From Claveliimonas bilis (GTDB taxonomy: Bacteria > Bacillota > Clostridia > Lachnospirales > Lachnospiraceae), in assembly GCF_020892095.1 (NCBI RefSeq), contig NZ_AP024845.1:310001-374000 (forward strand): a stretch of DNA of 64,000 nt. The letters run 5' to 3'. Positions 1 through 8,300 of the stretch are shown piece after piece. The number at the start of each line of letters is the position of its first letter. Within the stretch, counting starts at the first letter, position 1. The notes beneath the pieces are model-generated. The model did no database searches and was not told the origin of the DNA. It was given only the letters and a program-made list of their open reading frames with translations. The translations under genes and the position numbers were made by a program.

Positions 1-180
1 GAAACGCCTTATTGGAGAACATTGAAAGCAAACGGAGAACTAAATGCTAAATATCCAAATGGTATTGAAGCACAGAAAGAGAAATTAGAAGCAGAAGGAC
101 ATACTATTATTCAAAAAGGTCGTAAAAATATACGATACTATGTAAAGGATTATGAAAATTCTCTCTTTGATTTGAAGTAA
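1..180 (+). CDS. C-terminal fragment of a possible MGMT-like (alkylguanine-DNA methyltransferase-like) protein
   Basis: Frame 1 is open from the first base to a TAA at 178-180 and encodes the last 59 residues of a protein whose start lies outside the window. It begins TPYWRTLKANGELN and contains GIEAQKEKLEAEGHTI followed by a basic stretch and YYVKDYENSLFDLK. From memory this resembles the C-terminal extension of a family annotated as MGMT-like in gut bacteria, where TPYWR follows the methyltransferase-like core. The active-site part is not in the window, so the function is not demonstrated. It is one of the few plus-strand genes here and faces the tRNA and aspS convergently. It is more A+T-rich than the genes that follow, which could mean it belongs to a different, perhaps accessory, segment. 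Confidence 0.45.
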   Translation, partial: ETPYWRTLKANGELNAKYPNGIEAQKEKLEAEGHTIIQKGRKNIRYYVKDYENSLFDLK

Positions 181-294
181 TTCAAGTTTGTGCAAAAATT
201 GATTACTTTCTTGTCCGCTTTCCTACCACCGACGCATTAGCGATTATTCATTATGAGAAGATACGAAAAAAGTTGTATTTTTTCAATAATGCAA

Positions 295-344
295 AATAGC
301 TATCAAAATCATTATCTCACCAGATAATCATTTCAATAGCTATT
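295..344 (-). terminator. imperfect 23-bp hairpin downstream of tRNA-Gly
   Basis: Arms 295-317 and 322-344 pair with three mismatches around a 4-base loop. Read on the minus strand the hairpin begins 7 bases past the tRNA 3' end and is followed by TTTTG. It probably ends the tRNA transcript and may also serve the convergent plus-strand gene. Confidence 0.55.
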
Positions 345-350
345 CTTCAG

Positions 351-423
351 AGCGACAGACGGGGCTCGAACCCGCGACCCCGACCTTGGCAAGGTCGTAC
401 TCTACCAACTGAGCCACTGTCGC
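351..423 (-). tRNA. tRNA-Gly (GCC anticodon)
   Basis: The minus strand folds as a 73-base cloverleaf. The 7-bp acceptor stem is GCGACAG/CTGTCGC with discriminator U. The D arm is GGCTCAGTTGGTAGAGT-like, the anticodon stem is CGACC/GGTCG with loop TTGCCAA (anticodon GCC), and the T arm contains GGTTCGAGCC. The CCA end is not encoded: TCTGAA follows. It has its own promoter (459-487) and a downstream hairpin (295-344), so it is a single-gene transcription unit. Confidence 0.95.
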
Positions 424-458
424 ATATCTTGTAGTTCGTGTTCATCAGAACAATAACT

Positions 459-487
459 AATATACTATATGATGTTTTGTTTGTCAA
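459..487 (-). promoter_or_regulatory. sigma-A promoter for tRNA-Gly
   Basis: On the minus strand a perfect -35 TTGACA (487-482) is followed after 17 bases by -10 TATATT (464-459), about 35 bases before the tRNA 5' end. Spacing and both boxes fit a strong housekeeping promoter. Confidence 0.75.
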
Positions 488-536
488 CACTTTTTTCAAA
501 CTTTTTTATTTATTTTTTCCCTGCTTTTTACAGTCC

Positions 537-569
537 TGGCAGACGCCGTTTTTTCTTCGGCGCCTGCCA
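537..569 (-). terminator. 12-bp hairpin after aspS
   Basis: Arms 537-548 and 558-569 (TGGCAGACGCCG with CGGCGCCTGCCA, one G-T pair) lie 11 bases past the aspS stop. No long U-run follows directly, so it may be an imperfect intrinsic terminator or a 3'-stabilising hairpin for the hemZ-hisS-aspS transcript. Confidence 0.55.
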
Positions 570-579
570 AAACAGGCTT

Positions 580-2385
580 CTATTCCTGGATTTCTTTCTT
601 TTCTTCTCTTATAATCTGAAGTCCCAGTTCATCCAGCTGTTTTTGGTCTACCGGCGTAGGCGCTTCTGTCATAAGATCTGATGCATCTTTCACCTTAGGG
701 AAGGCGATTACATCACGGATACTGTCCTCTTTTGCCATCAGCATGACAAGACGGTCCAGACCATATGCCAGTCCTGCATGAGGCGGCACTCCGTATTTAA
801 ACGCATTCAAAAGGAATCCGAACTGCTCCTCGGCCTGTTCGGGCGTAAAGCCCAGCACCTCGAACATTTTGCTCTGTATTTCCTGATTAAAGATACGGAC
901 GCTTCCTCCGCCGATCTCGTTTCCGTTCAGAACAATGTCATAAGCCTTTGCACGGACTCTTCCCGGATCTGTATCAATATACTGCAGATCTTCTTCCATA
1001 GGCATTGTAAATGGATGGTGCATTGCCGTATAACGGTTCTGCTCTTCACTCCACTCAAGAAGCGGAAATTCTGTGATCCAGATAAATTTATACTCGTTTT
1101 TATCCAGCAGTTCCATCTGGCGCGCCAGCTCAAGTCGGAGATTTCCAAGAACATCCCAGACAACTTTATTTTTATCAGCTGCAAACAAAAGAAGGTCTCC
1201 GTTCTCTCCCTCCATTGCCTGAATAAGGGCTGTCATTTCTTCTTCTTTCATAAATTTCGCAAAAGAGGATTTTACCGTTCCATCCTCCTGGATAGCAATA
1301 TAAGCAAGGCCTTTTGCACCGAAATCTTTTGCAAAATCCACCAGCTTGTCAATTTTCTTTCTCGGCATTGCACCCTGCCCTTTGGCGTTGATTCCCCGGA
1401 CAGTTCCGCCGTTTTCAATAGCCCCTTTAAATACAACAAACTCACAGTCTTTGACAACTTCTGTCACATCATGAAGCTCCATACCAAAACGGATATCCGG
1501 CTTATCGGAACCGAAGCGGTCCATAGCCTCCTGCCAGGTCATCCGCGGGATTGGAAGAGACACCTCCACACCCAGCACTTCATGGAAAAGTTTCTTCAGA
1601 AGCCTCTCATTGACATCGATCACATCATCCACATCCACAAAGGAAAGCTCCATGTCGATCTGGGTAAATTCCGGCTGGCGATCCGCACGCAGATCTTCAT
1701 CACGGAAACATTTTGCAAGTTGGAAATAGCGGTCGCATCCGGAGCACATCAAAAGCTGCTTGAAAAGCTGCGGAGACTGTGGAAGCGCATAAAAATGTCC
1801 ATGATGGATACGGCTCGGCACAAGATAATCCCTGGCTCCTTCCGGCGTGCTTCCCACAAGAACAGGCGTCTCTATCTCCAGAAAACCTTCCTCTGCCAGA
1901 AACTGTCTTGTCAGTGTAGCCACCTGGCTTCTCATAAGCAGGTTCCTCTGCATATCCGGTCTTCTAAGGTCCAGATAGCGGTATTTCAAGCGCACTTCTT
2001 CCTTTGTTTTGGAATTTTCTTCTACCTGAAACGGAGGTGTTTCCGCTTCTGATAAAATACGCAGTTCTTCCGGGATGATCTCAATCTCTCCGGTGGAAAT
2101 ATTTTCATTGACAGCGCCGGAGCGTTTCTCTACTGTTCCCACAATTGCCACTACATATTCTGCACGAAGCTTTGCTGCCTTTTCCAAAAGCGCCGCCTCT
2201 GTTTTTCCTTCTTCAAAAACAGCCTGAATGATTCCGGAACGATCCCGCACATCAACAAAGACCAGTCCCCCTTTATTTCTGTTCTTCTGCACCCATCCCA
2301 TCACGGTAACTTTCTCACCGATCTGTGCTGCAGACAGTTCCCCACAACGGTGGGTTCTTTTTAAACCCTGCATTGATTCTGCCAT
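580..2385 (-). CDS. aspS: aspartyl-tRNA synthetase
   Basis: This 601-residue class II synthetase charges tRNA-Asp in the cytoplasm. An N-terminal OB-fold anticodon-binding domain (about 15-110, VMGWVQKNRNKGGLVFVDVR) is followed by the catalytic core. The core shows TPEGARDYLVPSR, the ALPQSPQLFKQLLM substrate segment, motif 2 FRDEDLRADRQPEFTQ and motif 3 GLAYGLDRLVML near residue 545. A bacterial-type GAD insertion lies at about 290-420. Length is normal for bacterial AspRS. The ATG at 2385 has GGAGGAGAG upstream. The gene follows hisS by 18 bases, so the two are probably co-transcribed with hemZ. Whether the enzyme is discriminating or also makes Asp-tRNA-Asn cannot be decided without seeing whether gatCAB is in the genome. 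Confidence 0.97.
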   Translation of the reverse strand: MAESMQGLKRTHRCGELSAAQIGEKVTVMGWVQKNRNKGGLVFVDVRDRSGIIQAVFEEGKTEAALLEKAAKLRAEYVVAIVGTVEKRSGAVNENISTGEIEIIPEELRILSEAETPPFQVEENSKTKEEVRLKYRYLDLRRPDMQRNLLMRSQVATLTRQFLAEEGFLEIETPVLVGSTPEGARDYLVPSRIHHGHFYALPQSPQLFKQLLMCSGCDRYFQLAKCFRDEDLRADRQPEFTQIDMELSFVDVDDVIDVNERLLKKLFHEVLGVEVSLPIPRMTWQEAMDRFGSDKPDIRFGMELHDVTEVVKDCEFVVFKGAIENGGTVRGINAKGQGAMPRKKIDKLVDFAKDFGAKGLAYIAIQEDGTVKSSFAKFMKEEEMTALIQAMEGENGDLLLFAADKNKVVWDVLGNLRLELARQMELLDKNEYKFIWITEFPLLEWSEEQNRYTAMHHPFTMPMEEDLQYIDTDPGRVRAKAYDIVLNGNEIGGGSVRIFNQEIQSKMFEVLGFTPEQAEEQFGFLLNAFKYGVPPHAGLAYGLDRLVMLMAKEDSIRDVIAFPKVKDASDLMTEAPTPVDQKQLDELGLQIIREEKKEIQE

Positions 2386-2403
2386 TGTTTCTCTCTCCTC
2401 CTG

Positions 2404-3669
2404 TTACAGCTTGTCCACGGAATCTGCATAACAATCTATGATCGTCTCATATCCGTCTCCCATAAGCTGTTCCTTTTGAAATTTTTTATTTTTCTTCATA
2501 TTCGCTACCAGAACCTGTTTTCCTTCTTCTCTGTCCTTCTTGGCAAGTCCCAGCACTTTCAGCACGCCTTCTTTCGGCATGTTTTTTTCCATAAGATAAG
2601 CCTTTTTCTCGCCTTTTCTGGGCACTTCATATCCGTTTTCCAGAAGAAGCATAACAATTCTCTCAAAACCGATTGAAAATCCGCAGGCCGGCGTATCCTG
2701 GCCGGTAAATTTCCCGATCATCTTATCATAGCGTCCTCCTCCGGCAACGGAACCGCCGAAGTCGTCCATCACAACTTCAAAGATCGTTCCTGTATAGTAG
2801 GACTGTCCCCGCACCATAGTCGGAGTGAATTTTATCTTAAAATCAGCTTCTTTTGCAACCTCGACGCTGGACATGATCATTTCCATGCTGTCTGCTGTCT
2901 CTGCTTTGAGGAAATCTCCCAGCTTTTCCTTCAGGAAACGGATACCGCCTGCATCTTCAGGAGTCTCTTCAAAGAGCTTAAGATAAGTATCTACATTTTC
3001 TTTTGCATATCCAAGTTCCATCAGCTCTTCTGCCACAGCTTCCGGACCGATCTTGTCCATCTTATCCAGAATGATAAATACATCATCAAAGTCCTTTTCC
3101 GCGAATCCGCTGTAAGCGGCCATGGCTTTGAGGATATTGCGGTCATTGATGCATACGGTAAAATTCCGGAAGCCCATTTTGCCAAGCATCGCTGTAGTGG
3201 CAAGGATCAGTTCGATCTCTGCCAGGTTGCCCGGCTCTCCAAGAATATCGATGTCACACTGAATAAACTGACGGAAACGTCCTTTCTGCGGACGGTCCGC
3301 CCGCCATACATTTCCGATCTGCAGCGCTTTAAAAGGAGACGGCAGATCATTAGAATGATTGGAGTAATATCTTGCAAGAGGCACAGTCAGATCATAGCGC
3401 AGACCTCCGTCCACCACATCCGCTTCCTCTGTTGCCTCGGCAATTTTCAGCTTTTCCCCGCGTTTCAAAATTTTGAAAATAAGTTTTTCATTGTCCCCGC
3501 CCTGTTTGCTGCACAGATTTTCAATGTGCTCCACGCAGGGAGTTTCCATAGACATGAATCCGTAGGTTTTATAGGTGTCTTTGATCATCTGGATCACGTA
3601 ATCTCTGATTTCCATTTCTCTGGGAAGGATATCTTTCATTCCCGTGACCGGTTTTTTCTTCAGCGCCAT
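2404..3669 (-). CDS. hisS: histidyl-tRNA synthetase with a short C-terminal domain
   Basis: This class II enzyme charges tRNA-His. It opens with the family signature KKPVTGMKDILP and carries RYDLTVPLARY, motif 2 WRADRPQKGRFRQFIQCDIDI, the histidine-A-like segment RGQSYYTGTIFEVV and motif 3 CGFSIGFERI. Two in-frame ATGs are possible. The one at 3669 sits 7 bases after AAGGAG, while the one at 3675 almost touches it, so 3669 is preferred (421 residues). The C-terminal part after GFERIV is only about 80 residues and lacks the clear beta-alpha anticodon-binding pattern of standard HisRS, so it looks shortened or diverged. The start overlaps the end of hemZ by 10 bases, which implies translational coupling. 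Confidence 0.93.
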   Translation of the reverse strand: MALKKKPVTGMKDILPREMEIRDYVIQMIKDTYKTYGFMSMETPCVEHIENLCSKQGGDNEKLIFKILKRGEKLKIAEATEEADVVDGGLRYDLTVPLARYYSNHSNDLPSPFKALQIGNVWRADRPQKGRFRQFIQCDIDILGEPGNLAEIELILATTAMLGKMGFRNFTVCINDRNILKAMAAYSGFAEKDFDDVFIILDKMDKIGPEAVAEELMELGYAKENVDTYLKLFEETPEDAGGIRFLKEKLGDFLKAETADSMEMIMSSVEVAKEADFKIKFTPTMVRGQSYYTGTIFEVVMDDFGGSVAGGGRYDKMIGKFTGQDTPACGFSIGFERIVMLLLENGYEVPRKGEKKAYLMEKNMPKEGVLKVLGLAKKDREEGKQVLVANMKKNKKFQKEQLMGDGYETIIDCYADSVDKL

Positions 3670-5135
3670 AGCCATTCTCCTTTTCGTTCTATCATTTCAT
3701 CAATACGTCCAATGTAATCCTTGATATTTTTTACATTTTCCACCCGCATCAATGTAGTCTTTCTCTGATTCCTGCTTCCCGGAACAATAATCGGCTCATC
3801 CAGAAGAATCTTTGTAGAAGCGCCTGCTCCGGCTGCAATAATCGACTGCTTTTCTTCCATAATAAGTATATTGTATATTCCCGCTTTGTCAACCTTTGCA
3901 TAGCCAACATTTTCAAAATTACCGGCAATATTTTTCTGACGGTACAGATAATAGGGCACAAGATCCATCTTTGCGGCAGCTTCATAAGCTTCCTCGATCA
4001 TTTTGGGAAGTTCCTCACCCATTTTCACCGGCGCATGTTCCAAAGAAGCGATGGTTCCCGTAGTTGTCTTTTCCTGACCCATTTTTGCCGCCCGCTTAAT
4101 GGCAAGAGCGTGGACGGTCAGGCTGTCCGGGGCCATTTCACAGATTTGGGACAGCGTATTTTTCATATCTTCCGCCCGCTCCCCGGGAAGCCCTGCGATC
4201 AGATCCATATTGATATTATCGAATCCCAGCTCTCTTGCAAGAGCGTATGTCTCCCGGATGTCCTCCACCGTATGTTTCCGCCCGATCAGATCCAGAGTTT
4301 TTTGCTGCATCGTCTGGGGATTGATGGAAATTCGTGTAATTTCATGCTGCCTTAAAACCTTTAATTTCCCTTCCGTAATACTGTCCGGCCGGCCGGCTTC
4401 CACCGTGTATTCCAGGAGAAATTCCCGTGAAAACGTCCGGTCAATGTGAGTGAGCAGGCGGTCCAGCTGCTCCTCGCTTAAAGTAGTCGGCGTTCCTCCT
4501 CCAATATAGATCGTGTTCAGTTTCTTATTTTTTTCTTTTGCCCTCTCCCCAATGTAGGACAGCTCCTTCAACAGGGCATCCACATAAGCTTCTATATGAT
4601 CTTTCCACGCATCGACAGAGCCGGAACTGAAGGAACAGTAGCTGCATACCGAAGGGCAAAAAGGAATACCTACATAAAGGCTGTAACCATCCCGACAGTC
4701 CAGGCCGCTTAAGATCTGTTTTTCGCGTCCGGCAATCTCATAGGCAAGTCTGGCCTTTTGGGGCGTCACAAAAGAGTCTTTTGTAAACCAGTCCACAAAT
4801 GCCTCTTCATCCATGCCTTCCTCCAGCTTCTGCATGGCAAGCTTTGTAGGGCGCACCCCTGTCAGGATACCCCAGGCCAGTTCCCGCTTCGTATAGCTTT
4901 GGCAGGCTTTGTAGAGCTTCACATCCACCATATATTTTCTCTGCTTCCGATCCTCGATTCCAGACAGCTCACACTCCTCAACCGTCAGAATCTGCCCATC
5001 CGGAAACTTCATGTGGAGCGTCTCCCCAAGCCCCTGATCCACTGTCTGATGCACTTCCTCCTCCGGAAAAAAAGCCTTCACCAGGTGGTAGGCATTGTAT
5101 GCATATAAATCTTCCTTACAGCTCAAAAAAATCAT
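3660..5135 (-). CDS. hemZ: HemZ-type radical SAM coproporphyrinogen III dehydrogenase-like protein
   Basis: This 491-residue protein has the HemN/HemZ radical SAM arrangement. An N-terminal region of about 160 residues precedes GIPFCPSVCSYCSF, whose CxxxCxxC ligates the 4Fe-4S cluster (around residue 170). IYIGGGTPTTL and TVEAGRPDSIT follow as SAM- and substrate-side motifs, then a HemN-like C-terminal half. The family is linked to oxygen-independent oxidation of coproporphyrinogen III, but some members act elsewhere and no other haem genes are in the window, so the substrate is inferred. The ATG at 5135 begins MIFLSCKEDLYAYNAYHLVKAF. It is the first gene of the hemZ-hisS-aspS run and overlaps hisS by 10 bases. 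Confidence 0.88.
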   Translation of the reverse strand: MIFLSCKEDLYAYNAYHLVKAFFPEEEVHQTVDQGLGETLHMKFPDGQILTVEECELSGIEDRKQRKYMVDVKLYKACQSYTKRELAWGILTGVRPTKLAMQKLEEGMDEEAFVDWFTKDSFVTPQKARLAYEIAGREKQILSGLDCRDGYSLYVGIPFCPSVCSYCSFSSGSVDAWKDHIEAYVDALLKELSYIGERAKEKNKKLNTIYIGGGTPTTLSEEQLDRLLTHIDRTFSREFLLEYTVEAGRPDSITEGKLKVLRQHEITRISINPQTMQQKTLDLIGRKHTVEDIRETYALARELGFDNINMDLIAGLPGERAEDMKNTLSQICEMAPDSLTVHALAIKRAAKMGQEKTTTGTIASLEHAPVKMGEELPKMIEEAYEAAAKMDLVPYYLYRQKNIAGNFENVGYAKVDKAGIYNILIMEEKQSIIAAGAGASTKILLDEPIIVPGSRNQRKTTLMRVENVKNIKDYIGRIDEMIERKGEWLWR

Positions 5136-5159
5136 AATATTTACAGCCTTTCTTTCACC

Positions 5160-5200
5160 TTCGCAGTTTTACCCGGGGTATTTCGCAATTTTACCCAGGG
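5160..5200. repeat. two near-identical 19-bp direct repeats
   Basis: Bases 5160-5178 and 5182-5200 match at 17 of 19 positions (TTCGCAGTTTTACCCGGGG type) with a 3-base spacer. They lie in the intergenic space between hemZ and the hydrolase gene, immediately beside the 5204-5256 hairpin, and look like part of an interspersed repeat rather than a gene signal. Confidence 0.55.
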
Positions 5201-5203
5201 ATT

Positions 5204-5256
5204 AACGCAGTTTGGGACGTAACACTTTTAAAGTTTGTTACGTCCCAAGTTGCGTT
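5204..5256. repeat. 21-bp palindrome with GGGACGTA/TACGTCCC core; possible terminator
   Basis: Arms 5204-5224 and 5236-5256 pair except for two adjacent bases around an 11-base loop. The right arm overlaps the TAA stop of the hydrolase gene (5255-5257), so on the minus strand it would fold at the very end of that message. The inner core GGGACGTAAC/GTTACGTCCC resembles the core of the yqeY-prsA hairpin at 18431/20100, suggesting a shared family of palindromic elements. Confidence 0.6.
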
Positions 5257-5875
5257 AAACAAACGGATTATGTTCTCTTTCGTAACCGATCATAGTCTCG
5301 CCCATATGTCCCGGATACACTTTCACATCGTCCGGCAAAGTGAAAATCTTCTCCCGGATCCCGCGAACTAAATCTGACATGCTGCTGTTGGGGAAGTCGG
5401 TTCTTCCCACAGAGCCCTGAAACAGAGTATCTCCGCTGAACAGCACTTTTTCTTTTTCCACATAATAACATACTCCTCCAGGTGTATGGCCCGGCGTATG
5501 GAGTACAAGGAAGTCATATCCGGCAAGGGATAACACCTGATTGTCCCTGATATAGGTAACATCGGAAAAAGTGAATCCTGCTGTATAAATCCCGGAGAGG
5601 TTCAGCGCCGGATCCTTCAGGGTGTCTTCTTCCTTCTCATGCACATAAACCGGCACAGGAAACTTTTCAAGAAAGCCTCCGATTCCCATCGTATGGTCAA
5701 AATGGCCATGCGTCAGTAAAATGGCCGTTACTTTCAGTTCTTCCTCTTTTATATAATTGAGGATGGAAGGCGGGCATGCAGCCGGGTCGACAATGACGGC
5801 CTCTTTTGTCTCTTCATTGGAAACGACATAGCAATTAGTACTGATAATTCCCGTGACAAATTTTTCTATCTTCAT
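5255..5875 (-). CDS. metallo-beta-lactamase-fold hydrolase, glyoxalase II-like
   Basis: This 206-residue protein has a complete glyoxalase II-type metal site. LLTHGHFDHTMG supplies HxHxDH, HTPGHTPGG gives the third histidine, GDTLFQGSVGRTDFPN carries the bridging aspartate, and YPGHM gives the last histidine near residue 190. It lacks the C-terminal substrate domain of full-length hydroxyacylglutathione hydrolase, as is usual for the short bacterial forms, so the thioester substrate is unknown. It lies 26 bases downstream of relA on the same strand and is probably on the relA transcript. Its stop codon falls inside the 5204-5256 hairpin. Confidence 0.9.
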   Translation of the reverse strand: MKIEKFVTGIISTNCYVVSNEETKEAVIVDPAACPPSILNYIKEEELKVTAILLTHGHFDHTMGIGGFLEKFPVPVYVHEKEEDTLKDPALNLSGIYTAGFTFSDVTYIRDNQVLSLAGYDFLVLHTPGHTPGGVCYYVEKEKVLFSGDTLFQGSVGRTDFPNSSMSDLVRGIREKIFTLPDDVKVYPGHMGETMIGYEREHNPFV

Positions 5876-5901
5876 GCTGTTTTCACCTCATATCTTATTT
5901 T

Positions 5902-8250
5902 CTATCCCACTGCACGCTCAATGTCTATAACGCCTTCCAGCTGTCTTAATTTTTTCACAACCAAAGATAGCTCCTCCCGTCCATGGACGATAAATCCGGC
6001 CTCAATAGTCGCCGTTCCCTGTTTGCTGGTCCGTACATTCATAGATTTTACATCTATTTTGCACTCTGTAAAAATTTTAGACATTTCCATCAAAAGTCCC
6101 TGTCTGTCATGAGCATACATTTTAATTTCCGCCAAATACTGGCCGCCGGCTTTCTCTGCCACATCGCTCTCCCACTCTGCATCGATGAGCCGGGCTCTTT
6201 CTGCTTCTGTAAGATGAAGCATGTTGACACAATCCGTCCGGTGAATGGAAAGCCCCCTTCCCCGGGTCACAAAGCCAACAATCTCGTCTCCCGGAACCGG
6301 ATTGCAGCATCTGGAAAAACGCACTGCCATATCGTCAATTCCTTTTACTACGATTCCGCTCTTTGATTTGGCAATATGCACTTTGTTTTTCGCAGCCTCT
6401 GCCACTTTTTCAAGAACAACCTCGTCTGTAATCTCCTGCTTATGTTCTTTTCCATATTCCTCTACAAGACGGTTTACAACCTGCCCTTCTTTCAAACCTC
6501 CGTGGCCGATGGCAGCAAGAACCGAATCCCAATCCCGAAATCCGTACTTTTTCTGCACAACTTCCTGGTATTTCGGTTTCATGATATCGCTTAAAGTAAT
6601 GGTTTTTGCCTTGCAGTAAGCGGCCACCATCTCTTTTCCGCGGATAATATTCTCTTCTTTAAACTCTTTTTTGAACCACTGGTTGATCTTATTCTTCGCC
6701 TGGGTACTTTTGACAATATTGAGCCAGTCTCTGCTTGGTCCTCTGGAGTTCTGAGAAGTCAGAATTTCAATACGGTCTCCGTTTTGAATCTTATAATCAA
6801 TATTTACCAGCTTCCCGTTGACCCTGGCGCCTACCATCTTATTTCCCACCGCGCTGTGGATGGCATAGGCAAAATCCACCGGCGTCGATCCGTTGGGCAG
6901 GCTCTTTACATCCCCGTTTGGAGTAAAGCAGTATACATCTTCTGCAAAGAGATCCAGATCTCCTTTGAGCATACTTAAGAACTCCCGGTTGTCGGACATA
7001 TCTCTCTGCCATTCCAGGATCTGTCTTAACCAGTTCAGCTTTTCCTCTTCCTGGGCCTTGACATTCTTCTTTCCGTCGTTTGATTCCTTGTATTTCCAAT
7101 GAGCGGCAATACCATATTCCGCTGTTTTATGCATCTCCTGAGTACGGATCTGTATTTCAAAGGGCTGTCCCACAGAACTCATCAATGTCGTATGGAGGGA
7201 CTGATACATATTGGCCTTAGGCATGGCGATATAATCCTTAAACCTTCCCGGTATGGGCGTATACATCTCATGGATCACGCCAAGAGCCGCATAGCAGTCC
7301 TTGACGGAATCTACAATAATGCGCACCGCGAAAAGGTCATAGATCTGATCCACCGTCTTATCCTGGTTGACCATCTTTTTATAGATACTGAAAAAATGCT
7401 TTACTCTTCCATTGATCTCAGCTTTGATGCCTGCATTTTTAATGTGCTGCGACACTTCCTCTACAATCTGCTGCACAAACTCTTCCCGCTCTGTTTTGCG
7501 GGCGTTGATCTGATCCACAAGGTCATAGAAGACTTCCGGCTGCGAATATTTCAGCGCAAGGTCATCCAGCTCCGTCTTGATCTTGGAAATACCAAGTCTC
7601 TGTGCGATCGGAGCATAGATGTCCATAGTCTCTTTTGCCTTTTCTTTCTGCTTCTCCGGACGCATAAACTGCAGTGTCCGCATATTGTGCAGCCTGTCTG
7701 CCAATTTTATGATGATGACACGGATATCCTTTGCCATAGCCAGGAACATTTTTCTTAAATTTTCCGCCTGGACTTCCAGTTTATCCGATGAATAGGACAG
7801 CTGTCCCAACTTCGTCACACCGTCAACAAGAAGGGCCACCTCTTCTCCAAATTCTTCCTTGATCCCTTCTTCCGTCATGACAGTATCTTCCACCACATCA
7901 TGGAGCATCCCTGCCACAATCGTCTCCTTGTCCATCTCCAGATCTGCAAGGATGATCGCAACCCACAGAGGATGAATGATATATGGCTCACCAGATTTCC
8001 TGCACTGTCCCTCATGAGCATTCTTCGCAATCCGATATGCCTTTTCCACCATAGACACATCTGTAGAAGGATGATATTTGCGTATCCGTCCGATCAGCAT
8101 TCGATAAAGCTCATCCGGATCCTGGTAATCAGCAGGTGCTTTTACTGCATGTCCGTCAACGATCTCCAGTCCCAGCATCTGATTTTCCATAATGGATTCC
8201 GGCGCTATCCGGTTACGGCTGTCAGATTCATATGTCGTGATCCCCGCCAT
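5902..8250 (-). CDS. relA: bifunctional (p)ppGpp synthetase/hydrolase Rel
   Basis: This 782-residue long-form RelA/SpoT homologue makes and degrades the stringent-response alarmone. The order is: HD hydrolase domain with HPLWVAIILADL and MLHDVVEDT (about 90-125); the synthetase domain with YKKMV, DLFAVRIIV and GRFKDYIAMPKANMYQSLHT (about 290-370); a TGS domain from VYCFTPNGDVKSLPNGSTPVDFAYAIH (about 440); a conserved Cys motif CCNPVPGD; and a C-terminal ACT domain. The hydrolase HDxxED residues are intact, so it should be bifunctional like the single Rel of most Firmicutes. The ATG at 8250 has AAGGAGGG nine bases upstream. The gene follows apt by about 50 bases in the recJ-apt-relA order. Confidence 0.97.
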   Translation of the reverse strand: MAGITTYESDSRNRIAPESIMENQMLGLEIVDGHAVKAPADYQDPDELYRMLIGRIRKYHPSTDVSMVEKAYRIAKNAHEGQCRKSGEPYIIHPLWVAIILADLEMDKETIVAGMLHDVVEDTVMTEEGIKEEFGEEVALLVDGVTKLGQLSYSSDKLEVQAENLRKMFLAMAKDIRVIIIKLADRLHNMRTLQFMRPEKQKEKAKETMDIYAPIAQRLGISKIKTELDDLALKYSQPEVFYDLVDQINARKTEREEFVQQIVEEVSQHIKNAGIKAEINGRVKHFFSIYKKMVNQDKTVDQIYDLFAVRIIVDSVKDCYAALGVIHEMYTPIPGRFKDYIAMPKANMYQSLHTTLMSSVGQPFEIQIRTQEMHKTAEYGIAAHWKYKESNDGKKNVKAQEEEKLNWLRQILEWQRDMSDNREFLSMLKGDLDLFAEDVYCFTPNGDVKSLPNGSTPVDFAYAIHSAVGNKMVGARVNGKLVNIDYKIQNGDRIEILTSQNSRGPSRDWLNIVKSTQAKNKINQWFKKEFKEENIIRGKEMVAAYCKAKTITLSDIMKPKYQEVVQKKYGFRDWDSVLAAIGHGGLKEGQVVNRLVEEYGKEHKQEITDEVVLEKVAEAAKNKVHIAKSKSGIVVKGIDDMAVRFSRCCNPVPGDEIVGFVTRGRGLSIHRTDCVNMLHLTEAERARLIDAEWESDVAEKAGGQYLAEIKMYAHDRQGLLMEMSKIFTECKIDVKSMNVRTSKQGTATIEAGFIVHGREELSLVVKKLRQLEGVIDIERAVG

Positions 8251-8300
8251 ATCAATTCCCTCCTTTCTCTTCCTTCTCTTTCACACTCTACAAACAATTC

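Noticed and set aside
778-2052. Long open frame on the plus strand opposite aspS (424 codons)
   Set aside because: It is antisense to a clear synthetase, has no ribosome-binding site or family motif, and is explained by codon bias of aspS.
2386-3700. T-box riboswitch ahead of hisS or aspS
   Set aside because: The genes overlap or are 18 bases apart, leaving no room for a leader; none is seen before hemZ either.
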